From positions 1 to 64,000 of the forward strand of contig PHCQ01000017.1 of assembly GCA_002840835.1 (NCBI GenBank): a DNA stretch of 64,000 bases, read 5' to 3'. This document shows positions 32,638 to 42,300 of this stretch, one piece after another (positions within the stretch are counted from its first letter, which is position 1; each line of letters starts with the position of its first letter). The notes beneath the pieces are model-generated. The model made no database searches and was not told the DNA's origin. It saw only the letters and a program-made list of their open reading frames with translations. The position numbers were made by a program, and so were the translations under genes. This stretch comes from Betaproteobacteria bacterium HGW-Betaproteobacteria-16. Its GTDB lineage: Bacteria > Pseudomonadota > Gammaproteobacteria > Burkholderiales > Burkholderiaceae_C.

Positions 32638-32703
32638 ATGAAACTCATCATGGACAGCACACCTCCCAGTTGTGTGCTTTCAGTCCCCACCTGTTTCGCC
32701 TGA
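32638..32703 (+). CDS. Possible leader peptide upstream of corA
   Basis: A 21-codon frame (MKLIMDSTPPSCVLSVPTCFA) with a proline pair ends 131 bases before the corA start. CATAAT at 32615-32620 could be a -10 box, placing transcription start close to the first ATG; no ribosome site is seen, and the inner ATG at 32650 is an alternative. Proline-containing leader frames are known ahead of Mg2+ transporter genes such as Salmonella mgtA and corA. The assignment here is speculative. Confidence 0.25.
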   Translation: MKLIMDSTPPSCVLSVPTCFA

Positions 32704-32834
32704 GCCTCGCGCCCTTTCTGCGGCGGCTGTGATCAGGCCAACGGTCGGCTGAAAGCGCCACCCCCAAGCCCGTCGGGGCGCGGCAACCAGGCCCGTCCCA
32801 TCACAGAATCCGAACACCCGCCGGGAGCGCACGC

Positions 32835-33821
32835 ATGCTCAACGTCTTCACGCTGGCCAATGGCCGCCTCTTCCAGGAAGAAATCGAGTCGCTCGAAGAG
32901 CTGGCCCGGTTCAAGCCCATCTGGGTTGACCTGGAGGACCCCACCCCCGAAGAGCGCCGCTGGGTCAAACAGCATTTCGGCCTGTCGATCCCGGAAGACG
33001 CGATGGACGAGGACATCGAAGAATCGGCGCGTTTTTTCGAGGAAGACAACGGCGAACTGCATGTGCGCAGCGACTTCCTGATCACCGCCGACGAGACGCC
33101 GCGCTCGGTCCGCGTGGCGTTCATTCTCAATGAGCACAACGACTCACTCAAGAGCCACGGCGTGCTGTTCTCCATCCACGACGAAGACGTGCCCGTGTTC
33201 CGCCTGCTGCGCATGCGCGCCCGGCGCATGCCCGGCCTGATCGAAGACGCCAAGGACGTGCTGCTGATGCTGTTCGACGCCGACGCCGAGTACTGTGCCG
33301 ACACACTGGAAGACATCTACGATGAGATCGAAATCGTCAGCGGCAAGGTGCTCAACAGCAATGCTTCGGACAACCTGCTCAGCGAAGCCCTCTCAGCGAT
33401 CGCGCGGCACGAGGACATGTCGGGCCGCATCCGCCGCAACGTGATGGACACGCGCCGCGCGGTCAGCTTCATGATGCGCAGCCGCCTGCTCAATGCGGAG
33501 CAGTTCGAAGATGCGCGCCAGATCCTGCGCGACCTGGATTCGCTGGACAGCCACACCGCGTTCCTGTTCGACAAGATCAACTTCCTGATGGATGCGACCG
33601 TGGGTTTCATCAACATCAACCAGAACAAGATCATCAAGATCTTCTCGGTGGCCAGCGTGTCCCTGCTGCCGCCCACGCTGGTGGCGAGCAGCTACGGCAT
33701 GAACTTCCGCTTCATGCCCGAACTCGATTGGTCATTCGGCTACCCGTTCGCGATTGCACTGATGGTGCTGTCGGCGGTGGTGCCGATGGTGTATTTCCGC
33801 AAGCGGGGCTGGTTGCGGTAG
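32835..33821 (+). CDS. corA: CorA family magnesium/cobalt transporter
   Basis: The 328-residue protein has the long cytoplasmic funnel domain (MLNVFTLANGRLFQEEIESL at the start) and two C-terminal helices, with the selectivity motif YGMNF (in ASSYGMNFRFMPEL) between them and a basic tail YFRKRGWLR. CorA forms a homopentameric Mg2+ channel in the inner membrane. Length is normal. It is preceded by a long leader region and followed within two bases by repeat copy E. Confidence 0.95.
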   Translation: MLNVFTLANGRLFQEEIESLEELARFKPIWVDLEDPTPEERRWVKQHFGLSIPEDAMDEDIEESARFFEEDNGELHVRSDFLITADETPRSVRVAFILNEHNDSLKSHGVLFSIHDEDVPVFRLLRMRARRMPGLIEDAKDVLLMLFDADAEYCADTLEDIYDEIEIVSGKVLNSNASDNLLSEALSAIARHEDMSGRIRRNVMDTRRAVSFMMRSRLLNAEQFEDARQILRDLDSLDSHTAFLFDKINFLMDATVGFININQNKIIKIFSVASVSLLPPTLVASSYGMNFRFMPELDWSFGYPFAIALMVLSAVVPMVYFRKRGWLR

Positions 33822-33823
33822 CT

Positions 33824-33909
33824 CACCCCCGCGCCGCGCCTTCGGCGCGTCACCCCCTCAAGGGGGCGGCATCAGCGGCCCGGCAAAGCCGGTTCCGCGA
33901 TGCCCCTGG
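33824..33909 (-). repeat. Dispersed hairpin-rich intergenic repeat, copy E
   Basis: The element lies in reverse orientation after a plus-strand gene, so its G-rich end again abuts the stop codon (corA, 33821). The core is complete on the minus strand (GAACCGGCTTTGCCGGGCC) and the CCCCCT/AGGGGG hairpin is intact. Confidence 0.82.
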
Positions 33910-34062
33910 ATGAGACTTCGCGCTCCGGCGAGACTGCTGCCTGAAAGGCGTACCCATCGTCTTGCAAAGCCGGCCCGACGGTATCCTGGAACAAGGCACG
34001 TCGCGCCTGAGAGGCTGTGCGTAACCGGGGTGAGGTTGCGCACGTGAGTGCAGCTACCTTAT

Positions 34063-35961
34063 TCAAGCCATTGATCGTTGAAATGGCTCATGCTGGGCCA
34101 AGCCTTGTTCCCGGCGACTGTCAGCCCGCTCCTGCTCTTGCTGCTGCGCCTGCACATGCGCCCGTTCCAGATGCTGCTCTGGGCTCTGGCGCTGCGCCTC
34201 CTGCACGCTGAACTCGCTCATCGGCGCGCTCTCCTGCATCACCGCCACGCTGTTGCCGTCCCGGCTCAGCAGGAAGCGGTGCACCGGCCCCCGGTGCGCG
34301 AACTGCTGCGCATGGCTCACCGCCGCCGCACTCACCCGCTCAATCTGCTCGTCGCTGTGGCCGTATTCGCGCAACAGCGGGCCGAGCTGGTGCTGTGCCA
34401 TCTGCTGGTGGCGCTGCTGTTGCTCGGTGAGTTCAGGTATCTGTGTCTGTGTCTGTGGATTCGGCATCTGCGCCGAAGCCTGGGTCCGGTGGCGCGAGAA
34501 ATCCGGCACATCGGTCACCTCTGGCAGCACCATCCCACGCTCGCGCATCACCTCGCGCGCGCTGAGCAGCTCGGCGGTGGCTCTGCGGAACGTCCCCATG
34601 CCGGCTTCGATGGCCTGATCCCTTTGTTGGGGATCAACATGTGCTTGGTCAATGCTGGCATGGCTGTCGGGTCTGCTCGCCTGGCCTGTGGCCAGCGCAT
34701 ACACGCCGTGCATGCTTTGCACCATCTGTTCGGCTTCATACCGGTGGCACTGCTGCAACTGCTCGTTGTTCAGCGCCCGGTGGTTCTGCACCGCCGGTGC
34801 CATCCGGGCCTGTGCGGCCGCTTCCTCGTCGAGCGTGAACGGCTGCATCTGCCCGCTGCTGCGGTCCAGCGTCCAGCCCTGGCCGCTCATGGTGTCGGTG
34901 GTGCTCACCAGACGTTCGACGCCGTGGGCGCGTTCATGGACCTGTTCACTCACCACCTGCCAGCGGGCGGGGTCTACTGACCTGGTGATGCGGGTTTCGG
35001 TGTCATCGCCGCTCTGGATGTGGGTGGTGTGCAGCCACTGCCCCGGCTGGGGCGAACGGGTCCATTCGGTGGTGGCGTTCGGTGCCACGCGGGTGGGTGT
35101 GGCCCAAGGCTGGCCGTCGGGGCCGAGGCTGTTGGTGTATTCGGCTTCGCTGCGGCGGAACTGGTCGCGCAGGGCGGTGCGGTGTTGCTCGGCCAGTTCG
35201 GCGTTGTGGCGCTCGGCCTGTTCTGGGAACCCGGCCGCGTCCAGGTAGCTCCGGGTCAACTCGGCCACCTTGGCACCTTTGACCATCTCGATGTAGCGGC
35301 TGGGCAGGGTCGGGTTGTCGTGCATGCCGAACCAACTGTATTTGCCCTCCACATTGACCAGGGCGTAGCGTTCGCCTTCGGCGGTGACGATGGTGGGATC
35401 GAGCTTGAGGTGGCTGGGCAGGGTCAGGGGTGGACCGAGCTTGTCTGGGGTGGGGCCACCGGTGAGTTTCTCGGCGAGGGATTCGGCTGCTTCTGCGCCG
35501 TAGGTGGCGCCATAGACCGCCCCCAATACAGCAAAGCCCTTTCCCACCGCAGGTCCGCCGAGCATGGTTCCCACAGGTGCCATGGCCTTGACACCGGCGA
35601 ACCCGCCAACGAATCCGCCGCCGACCTTCGCCCCGGCTGTGACTGCTTCCGCCCCATCACCCTGTATCGCGTGTTGCCCAACCGCGTAGGCGCTGTCGAG
35701 AGCTCCAAGGGATCTTGCCCCGTAGGCAATGTACTTCCCTGCAGGAATTCCAGATTGCTGACCTGCCTCTTCCATACCTGGAAGAAGAATAGAGGCCGTT
35801 TCGGACAGAGGGCTGCGGGTCGCCGTCCGTGCGCGAGGATAGGCGGTGCTCCAGACATCCGAGTTGGTTTCAAAAGCTCCGGAAGTAGAAGGCTGCGTCA
35901 CTGAGCCGCTGTCAAAGACATAAAGGCGGTCTACGCGAACCTGATTGGCATTGCTAGACAT
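34063..35961 (-). CDS. Putative secreted antibacterial effector with XVIPCD-like C-terminus
   Basis: The 632-residue protein has no signal peptide. Residues 100-165 are rich in Gly and Ala (GAKVGGGFVGGFAGVKAMAP and on), like glycine-zipper or pore-forming segments. The middle (170-470) has no motif I recognise. Residues about 510-615 (SDEQIERVSAAAVSHAQQF, HRFLLSRDGNSVAVMQESA, then a Gln-rich tail) resemble the XVIPCD signal that recruits Xanthomonadales toxins to the VirD4 coupling protein of the T4SS; the match is by eye and imperfect. It starts with no gap after a polytopic membrane gene, as in an immunity-effector operon. No T4SS genes are in the window. Function is inferred. Confidence 0.6.
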   Translation of the reverse strand: MSSNANQVRVDRLYVFDSGSVTQPSTSGAFETNSDVWSTAYPRARTATRSPLSETASILLPGMEEAGQQSGIPAGKYIAYGARSLGALDSAYAVGQHAIQGDGAEAVTAGAKVGGGFVGGFAGVKAMAPVGTMLGGPAVGKGFAVLGAVYGATYGAEAAESLAEKLTGGPTPDKLGPPLTLPSHLKLDPTIVTAEGERYALVNVEGKYSWFGMHDNPTLPSRYIEMVKGAKVAELTRSYLDAAGFPEQAERHNAELAEQHRTALRDQFRRSEAEYTNSLGPDGQPWATPTRVAPNATTEWTRSPQPGQWLHTTHIQSGDDTETRITRSVDPARWQVVSEQVHERAHGVERLVSTTDTMSGQGWTLDRSSGQMQPFTLDEEAAAQARMAPAVQNHRALNNEQLQQCHRYEAEQMVQSMHGVYALATGQASRPDSHASIDQAHVDPQQRDQAIEAGMGTFRRATAELLSAREVMRERGMVLPEVTDVPDFSRHRTQASAQMPNPQTQTQIPELTEQQQRHQQMAQHQLGPLLREYGHSDEQIERVSAAAVSHAQQFAHRGPVHRFLLSRDGNSVAVMQESAPMSEFSVQEAQRQSPEQHLERAHVQAQQQEQERADSRREQGLAQHEPFQRSMA

Positions 35962-36567
35962 TCAATGCTCCCCTTCAGTGCCGCGTCGAATATGACGGGG
36001 TATCTCGCCGCTCAACCACCCAGCAACCAACACAAACAAACCGCCTGCCGCCATAACGGGAGCAGAGACGTAGAAGATGTTGCCGAGGCAACCCATGGCC
36101 AAGCGATTGCTCAAAATGAAGCGAATCACACCGTTGTTGGCATTGGTTATCCAACCCCCATGACTAGCGGCATAAATAACGAGGCCAGTCACAAGGGCCA
36201 GAACGATCGCCTTTTGCAGGGGCATATTCCAGAGCGGAAAACTTCTCTGTCTTGCTTCCCAGCTCATCAAGCAGCACAACACAAACAGGCCGGGGCTCAT
36301 CGCCCACAGCAGCGAGTAGTAGAAGCGATTGAGTTCAGGACGAATGCCAAGGCTCGAGATCAGGTCGATCTGCGGCACCCAAGCCGCCATGAAGTCAGTG
36401 AATTCAACCGCCCATGAATGGGCCTGGAGAATATCGGCCGGAATGAGCAGGGCGCTCAGACCCATCAGTGCAACGTAAATCCCCGCCGCCTTCTCGTAAG
36501 GCGTCTTGAACACCGGCTCCTTGGGCTTTGCTGCCGCCTTTGCTTTGGCATTTGTCTGGACGTTCAA
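35962..36567 (-). CDS. Polytopic membrane protein, candidate immunity protein
   Basis: The 201-residue product has an Ala/Lys-rich cytoplasmic start (MNVQTNAKAKAAAKPKEP) and four predicted helices at about residues 30-50, 90-110, 122-142 and 165-190. TTG at 36567 is chosen because GGGAGG lies six bases upstream; no ATG has such a site. Its stop codon directly touches the ATG of the 632-residue protein. By hand count 36061-36180 is about 49% GC, well below its neighbours, which suggests acquisition by transfer. Small membrane proteins of this type protect cells against pore-forming effectors, which fits the partner's glycine-rich segment. I do not recognise a named family. Confidence 0.6.
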   Translation of the reverse strand: MNVQTNAKAKAAAKPKEPVFKTPYEKAAGIYVALMGLSALLIPADILQAHSWAVEFTDFMAAWVPQIDLISSLGIRPELNRFYYSLLWAMSPGLFVLCCLMSWEARQRSFPLWNMPLQKAIVLALVTGLVIYAASHGGWITNANNGVIRFILSNRLAMGCLGNIFYVSAPVMAAGGLFVLVAGWLSGEIPRHIRRGTEGEH

Positions 36568-36629
36568 GGTCCACCTCCCTGAATACTTTCGATTGCAAGG
36601 CCGCGATATTCGCACAAGTCAATCGATCG

Positions 36630-36651
36630 GATCTGACCACCCTGTCAGATC
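36630..36651. promoter_or_regulatory. Perfect palindrome upstream of the effector/immunity operon
   Basis: GATCTGAC, six bases, GTCAGATC lie 63 bases before the TTG start and 58 bases beyond the mtnN stop. No U run follows on the minus strand, so an operator is more likely than a terminator. Confidence 0.4.
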
Positions 36652-36708
36652 ATGCGAGGCGCCCATTCATTACCGTGGACCAGGCGCCGGGCGATCCGTG
36701 CTCGCCGA

Positions 36709-37455
36709 TCAGGCCATCATGGCCGCCACAATGGCCCCGCTGTATCGGCTGGCCACCTCGCGCAGAAAGCGGGGAAAGTCCACATGCGCCGCGTCGTCTG
36801 CCCGGTCAGAGATGGTGCGCACGACCGCCAGCGGCACACCGAAGTCGTGGCACACCTGCGCAAAGGCTGCGCCTTCCATTTCCACGGCGAGCGCATCCGG
36901 CAGTTCGCGCTGCAAGGCCTGGCTCTCGGCCGTGGTAGAAACAAAACGGTCGCCGCTGATGAGCAGGCCCTGGTGCAGGCGCGGTGTTTGCAGACCAAAG
37001 GCCTTCACCGTTGCGGCATCCAGCTGCGCAGGCAACGCATGCAGCATGCGTTCGCAGGCCAGTTCCAGGGCGTCGGTGAGCAGGCTGTCGGCATCGAAGC
37101 GGCTGCGGGCGTAGCCCGGTACCTCGTGGCGCGGGAAGATGGGCGAGGCGTCAATGTCGTGCTGGAGGAAGCTGCGCGCCAGCACCACATCGCCCAGGTT
37201 CACCCCAGCGCCCAGTCCACCGGCCACGCCCGTGAAAACAATGCGATTCACCCCAAAGCGTTCGATGAGCAGCGTGGCCGTGGTGGCAGCAGCCACCTTG
37301 CCAATGCCAGAGAGCACCGCCACCACATCTTGCCCATGCAGGTGCCCCACCCAGAAATCGCGCCCGCCCACCGTCTGTTTGTGTTCGTCGGGCATCAGCG
37401 CCAGCACGCTGGCCAGTTCGTCATACAGGGCCGAGACAATGGCAGTGCGGGTCAT
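36709..37455 (-). CDS. mtnN: 5'-methylthioadenosine/S-adenosylhomocysteine nucleosidase family
   Basis: The 248-residue product begins MTRTAIVSALYDELASVLAL and shows the nucleoside phosphorylase-like fold: VVAVLSGIGKVAAATTATLL, VFTGVAGGLGAGVNLGDVV, the substrate Glu region in AVEMEGAAFAQVCHDF and the catalytic Asp in RTISDRADD. It cleaves adenine from methylthioadenosine and S-adenosylhomocysteine, clearing by-products of methylation and polyamine synthesis. GGAGTG lies ahead of its ATG. The terminator of the fadD gene lies directly upstream. Confidence 0.92.
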   Translation of the reverse strand: MTRTAIVSALYDELASVLALMPDEHKQTVGGRDFWVGHLHGQDVVAVLSGIGKVAAATTATLLIERFGVNRIVFTGVAGGLGAGVNLGDVVLARSFLQHDIDASPIFPRHEVPGYARSRFDADSLLTDALELACERMLHALPAQLDAATVKAFGLQTPRLHQGLLISGDRFVSTTAESQALQRELPDALAVEMEGAAFAQVCHDFGVPLAVVRTISDRADDAAHVDFPRFLREVASRYSGAIVAAMMA

Positions 37456-37463
37456 GAGTCACT

Positions 37464-37491
37464 CCAAAAAACAAAGGCGGCCGAAGCCGCC
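37464..37491 (-). terminator. Rho-independent terminator downstream of fadD
   Basis: On the minus strand GGCGGC, TTCG, GCCGCC form a UUCG tetraloop stem followed by TTTGTTTTTT. It lies 26 bases after the fadD stop and just ahead of the mtnN ribosome site. Confidence 0.9.
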
Positions 37492-37517
37492 CTGGATTGT
37501 GTCGCAGTCGCGCTGCG

Positions 37518-39215
37518 TCACTTCTTGTCGCGCAGTTCCCGACGCAGAATCTTGCCCACCGGCGTCTTCGGCAACTCGGTGCGGAACTCCACCACCTTGG
37601 GCTGTTTGTAGCCGGTGAGGTTGGTCTTGCAGTAGTTGCGAACCTGTTCTTCGGTCAGGGCCGGGTCCTTCTTGACAACGACCAGCTTGACAGCCTCACC
37701 CGACTTGTCGTCGGGCACGCCGACCACCGCGCACTCCATCACGCCGTCAAGCTTCGCTACCACATCCTCGACTTCGTTCGGGTAGACGTTGAAGCCGCTG
37801 ACCAGCACCATGTCCTTCTTGCGGTCGACAATTTTGAAGTAGCCGCGTTCGTCCATCACGCCGATGTCGCCGGTCTTGAAATAGCCGTCGGCGGTCATGA
37901 CCTTGGCGGTCTCGTCCGGGCGTTGCCAGTAGCCCGCCATCACTTGTGGCCCCTTGATGGCAATCTCGCCAGGCTGGCCCAGCGGCACCTCATTGCCATC
38001 GTCGTCCAGGCACTTCATCCAGGTGTTGGGCAGTGGCACGCCAATGGTGCCGCTGTATTCGGTGCTCGTGGTCGGGTTGCAACTGGCCGATGGGCTGGTC
38101 TCCGACAGGCCGTAACCCTCGCAGATGGGGCAGCCGGTTTTCTCGAGCCAGAGCTTGGCCACCGCACCCTGCACCGCCATGCCACCGCCGACCGAGACCT
38201 TGAGGTGGCTCCAGTTCACAGTGTTGAAGTCGGGATGGTTCGCCAGGCCATTGAACAGCGTGTTGACAGCCGGAAAGCTGTGGAACGTGTGCTTGCTGAG
38301 CTCCTTGAGCACCGCTGGCAGGTCACGTGGGTTGGGGATCAGGATGGTCTTGCCACCGGTGCGCATGGACAGCATCATGTTCACCGTGAAGGCGAAGATG
38401 TGGTACAGCGGCAGTGCGCACACGCTGGTGGGCTGCTCGCTCGATGGCACCTTGCGCATCACCGGATCGTTCCATGCTTCGGACTGCAGCACGTTGGCGA
38501 TCACGTTGCGATGCAGCAGCACCGCGCCCTTGCTCACACCGGTGGTGCCACCGGTGTACTGCAGCACGGCCACGTCGTCGGGCTTGATGTCCGGGCGCTT
38601 GAAGCTGCCACGCGTGCCACGGGCCACGGCTTCATTGAAGCGCACGGCCTGCGGCAGGCTGAAGGTCGGCACCATCTTCTTCACGTTGCGTACCACGTAG
38701 TTGACGATGGCACCCTTGAGCAGGCCCAGCATGTCGCCCATGGCGGCCAGCACCACATGCTTGACCGGGGTGCTGGCAATGCACTGCTGCAGCGTGTGCG
38801 CGAAGTTCTCGATGATGACGATGGCCTTGGCACCCGAGTCCTTGAGCTGGTGTTCCAGTTCACGCGCGGTGTACAGGGGGTTGACGTTGACCACCACAAA
38901 GCCGGCCCGAAGGATGCCCGCGACCGCAACCGGGTACTGGGGCACGTTGGGCATCATGATCGCCACACGGTCCCCTTTGACCAAGCCCAGCCCCTGAAGA
39001 TAGGCGGCGAAGGCCTGTGACAGGCTGTCGGTCTGGGCGAAGGTCACATCCTTGCCCATGAAGCTGTAGGCCGTGCGCGAAGCGTTCTTCTGAAAGCTCT
39101 CCTCCATCAGGTGCACCAGCGAAGGGTATTGCGCGACATCGATGTCAGCGGGAACACCCTCAGGATAGGCACCCAGCCAGGGACGTGCAGCAGAGGCCTG
39201 CGTCGAATCAGTCAT
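37518..39215 (-). CDS. fadD: Long-chain fatty acid-CoA ligase
   Basis: The 565-residue AMP-forming ligase contains the phosphate loop YTGGTTGVSKGAVLLHRN, GYGLSETSPS, the adenylate-binding FKTGDIGVMDERGYF and the C-terminal Lys region ending TPVGKILRRELRDKK. It activates long-chain fatty acids with ATP and CoA at the inner membrane. The start at 39215 has GGAG upstream. It stands alone between a terminator and the hybrid kinase gene. Some members accept aromatic acids, but the length and closing motifs fit FadD best. Confidence 0.93.
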   Translation of the reverse strand: MTDSTQASAARPWLGAYPEGVPADIDVAQYPSLVHLMEESFQKNASRTAYSFMGKDVTFAQTDSLSQAFAAYLQGLGLVKGDRVAIMMPNVPQYPVAVAGILRAGFVVVNVNPLYTARELEHQLKDSGAKAIVIIENFAHTLQQCIASTPVKHVVLAAMGDMLGLLKGAIVNYVVRNVKKMVPTFSLPQAVRFNEAVARGTRGSFKRPDIKPDDVAVLQYTGGTTGVSKGAVLLHRNVIANVLQSEAWNDPVMRKVPSSEQPTSVCALPLYHIFAFTVNMMLSMRTGGKTILIPNPRDLPAVLKELSKHTFHSFPAVNTLFNGLANHPDFNTVNWSHLKVSVGGGMAVQGAVAKLWLEKTGCPICEGYGLSETSPSASCNPTTSTEYSGTIGVPLPNTWMKCLDDDGNEVPLGQPGEIAIKGPQVMAGYWQRPDETAKVMTADGYFKTGDIGVMDERGYFKIVDRKKDMVLVSGFNVYPNEVEDVVAKLDGVMECAVVGVPDDKSGEAVKLVVVKKDPALTEEQVRNYCKTNLTGYKQPKVVEFRTELPKTPVGKILRRELRDKK

Positions 39216-39389
39216 TAAAAAGTCTCCAGGATCGATGTTGTTGTGCAGCACGCATTCTCATGTTCCAGCCCACAACCCGCGCGCGTGTTTTCCCTGACGG
39301 GATTCTGACACAAGCCCTGAAACGGCCCTTTTCAACTCGCCATCGCTATCAAATCTGATTCGATTCAGCGCCGGCCGGAATGTGAGCGT

Positions 39390-42300
39390 TCAGTCGGCAC
39401 CGGCAGCGTTCAGGTATTCCTTGATAGCCAGGCAGGTGCGCCCGATCTCGGCGCCAAAGCGGGCGATGGCTTCAGGGTCGCGAGCGCCTGATCGAAGGTG
39501 CGCTTCCAGCTGGTTGGCAGCCTCGGCAACCGCCACCAGAACCAGCGCCGCGGCGCTGCCACGCGTCTTGTGCACCAGCAGGATGAGGTCTTCGTTCCCC
39601 AGCGTGTCGGCACGCTGTGCCTCGTCTTCATGCTCTTTCACAAAGCGATGTAGGTGATGACGGTATTGCTCGGCGTCCTGCCACAGCGCCATGCCTGCAT
39701 CGAAGTCCACCAACAACGGTGCACTGGCAGGCGCCGGCCGGGCAGGCGGGCTTTCGTCGGCACGCTCACCACCCCCGGCAACGCCCCTGACAAGTCGGAG
39801 CAGCAGACGAACAAGGCCGCTGACATCAAACGGCTTGGTGACCACAGCGTCCATGCCGGCACGCAGCGCAGCCACACGCTGTTCGTTGAAGGCACTGGCC
39901 GTCAATGCCACGATGGGCAGACGTTCATATCCCGGCAACTGGCGTATCTGCGCTGTCGTCTGCATACCGTCCATGCCCGGCATTTGCAGATCCATCAGCA
40001 CGATGTCGCACAAACTCGCGTCGCTCTTGAGCATCTTCACTGCGGCGCGCCCGTCGTTGGCCGTGATGGCGGTAGCCCCGTGGCTGGCCAGTATGCTGGT
40101 GGCCAGCTCCCGGTTGGTTTCGTTGTCATCCACCACCAATACGCGCATGCCGTGAAGGGAGGTCAATTCGTCCGCGCCTCTGGACTCCCTGGCCAATGAG
40201 CGGCCGCCACGACCAAGCGCTCGGTCGACACACTCTTGAAGCGCCGAGGGTGTCACGGGTTTGACAAGCACGGCATCCAGCAGGCCATCATCGACCAGCG
40301 CCTCCAGGCGAAGCGCCTCGCGAGCGCTGGCCACCGCCACCAGTCTCGGCTTTTTGCCTGGCGTGGCACCCCGCAGCTGACGCGCCAACGCTGTGTCGAC
40401 ACTGTTGTCTTCTCCGCACTCGATCAGGATCACGTCTGCTCCGGCTCCTGCACCATGCCCGGTCATCAACATGTGCGCTGCGTCCCCGTGGGAAGCGCGG
40501 GCAACAGGCCATTTCAACGATTCACAGATCTGGACCAGATTGCCCCCGGTTCGCCCGTTGCCCGCCACAATCAGCACCACACGATGCTTCGCCTCTTCGA
40601 GCGACCGCCCCGCCTCGCCAAGCGCCACGCCGAGCTCCACCGTGAACCTGAACGCGCTGCCCTGACCCACGGTGCTTTCCACCACGATCTCGCTTTGCAT
40701 CAGCTTCACCAGTTGCTTGGAGATCGAGAGGCCCAGCCCCGTGCCTCCAAAACGACGCGCGGTGGATGCTTCGGCCTGCGTGAAGGGTTTGAAGAGCGTC
40801 GCCATCTGTTCGCGGGTCATGCCAATGCCCGTGTCTTCCACCGAAAACATCAGCATGACGTGGTCATGCGCTCGCTCGACCACCCGGACCGACAGTTCGA
40901 CGTGGCCCTCCTGGGTGAACTTCAAGGCGTTGCCCACCAGGTTGATCAGCACCTGCTCGATCCGGAACCCGTCGCCCACCAGATGCCGAACCTCCGGTGG
41001 CGGCGGGGCAATCACCACGTCCACGGCGTTGCTCGACACCACCGATCCCATGATGACGGCAACGTTGTCGAGCAGCTTGTGCAGGTCGAACGGGCTGCTT
41101 TCAATCTTGAGCAGACCCGTTTCGATTTTGGAGAAGTCCAGGATGTCGTTGATCAGGTTCAGGAGCGAACGGCCAGCGCGCGTGATCTTGTTCAGCCTGT
41201 CTCTGGTGGAAGTCTCATGCGTTTCCCGCTCCGCCAGATACGCCATGCCCAGCACTGCATGAAGCGGTGTGCGGATTTCATGGCTCATATGGGCCAGAAA
41301 TTCACCCTTGGCCCGGGATGCCGCCTCGGCCGCCTCACGCGCCCGCCGCTCGAACTCGGCACGCCGCCTTTCTGTCTGGTCCAGCACGTAGGTCACCCGC
41401 AACTGCTTCTCGCTGTCCAGCATGGCCGAGCCCACCAGCACAGGCACCCGTCGTCCGTCCCGGTGCAGCAGTTCCGTTTCGTACGCTCCACGCACACCTG
41501 CGTGCTGAGCGCCCTGCGCGATCAATGCCTCGTCCGCTTGCTTCCCCTGGGTTGCAAGGCGGTCCCAGTGCAACTGGCCAGACAACAAGTCGGCGCGCGA
41601 GTAACCCAGCAGTTCGAGAAAAGCGTCATTGGCCTCTTCGATGCGCCCGTCTGCACGCCAGAACAGGACTCCGATGATGTTGGACTCGACCAGCCGATGG
41701 ATCCGGTCCTGGTACGCGCGCAGTTCGCCGATGTCCCTTCCCACCAGCAGCACGCTGCCCACCAGGTGCTGGGCGTCGAACTCGGGCGTCAGGCTCACCA
41801 GATGGTTCGCTGGCCGATCGCCTGCGTCGGTCCAGTTCATCTCGAAGTGCTGCGACTCACCGCCGCGCAGGCAGGCAAGCATGCGAAGCTGCAGCTCGTT
41901 GCCGGGCACGTTGCCCAGGCACGCCGCGGGCGTCAAGCCGATCAGCGCGGCGGGTTCGCTGTGGGCGCGCGCAGCAAGCGCCGGGTTCGCGTACAGGCAG
42001 CGTGATGACGCGTCGAACCTTGCAATGAGATCAGGCGAATTCTCAACCAGCGTGCGGAATTGGCGCTCCTTTTCTTCAAGTGCCTCCTGCAAGGCCAGCC
42101 GCGCCGATACATCGCGGGAAACGGTGATGAAGTGCGGCGCCTCGCCATCGCCCATCGGCATCTTGGAGACCGACAGTTCGTACCAATGTCGCCCATGCGG
42201 GGTGTCGACCGAGATCACCTTGCCGAACGACAGTCCTTGTTCGTCCGCCTCGCGAAACGCAGCCTTGGCCGTCGCTGCACTCGAAGGTGAAAGCACCTCG

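Noticed and set aside
34063..35961. Rhs or contact-dependent (CDI) toxin
   Set aside because: No YD repeats, no DPxGL or VENN motif and no two-partner secretion signal.
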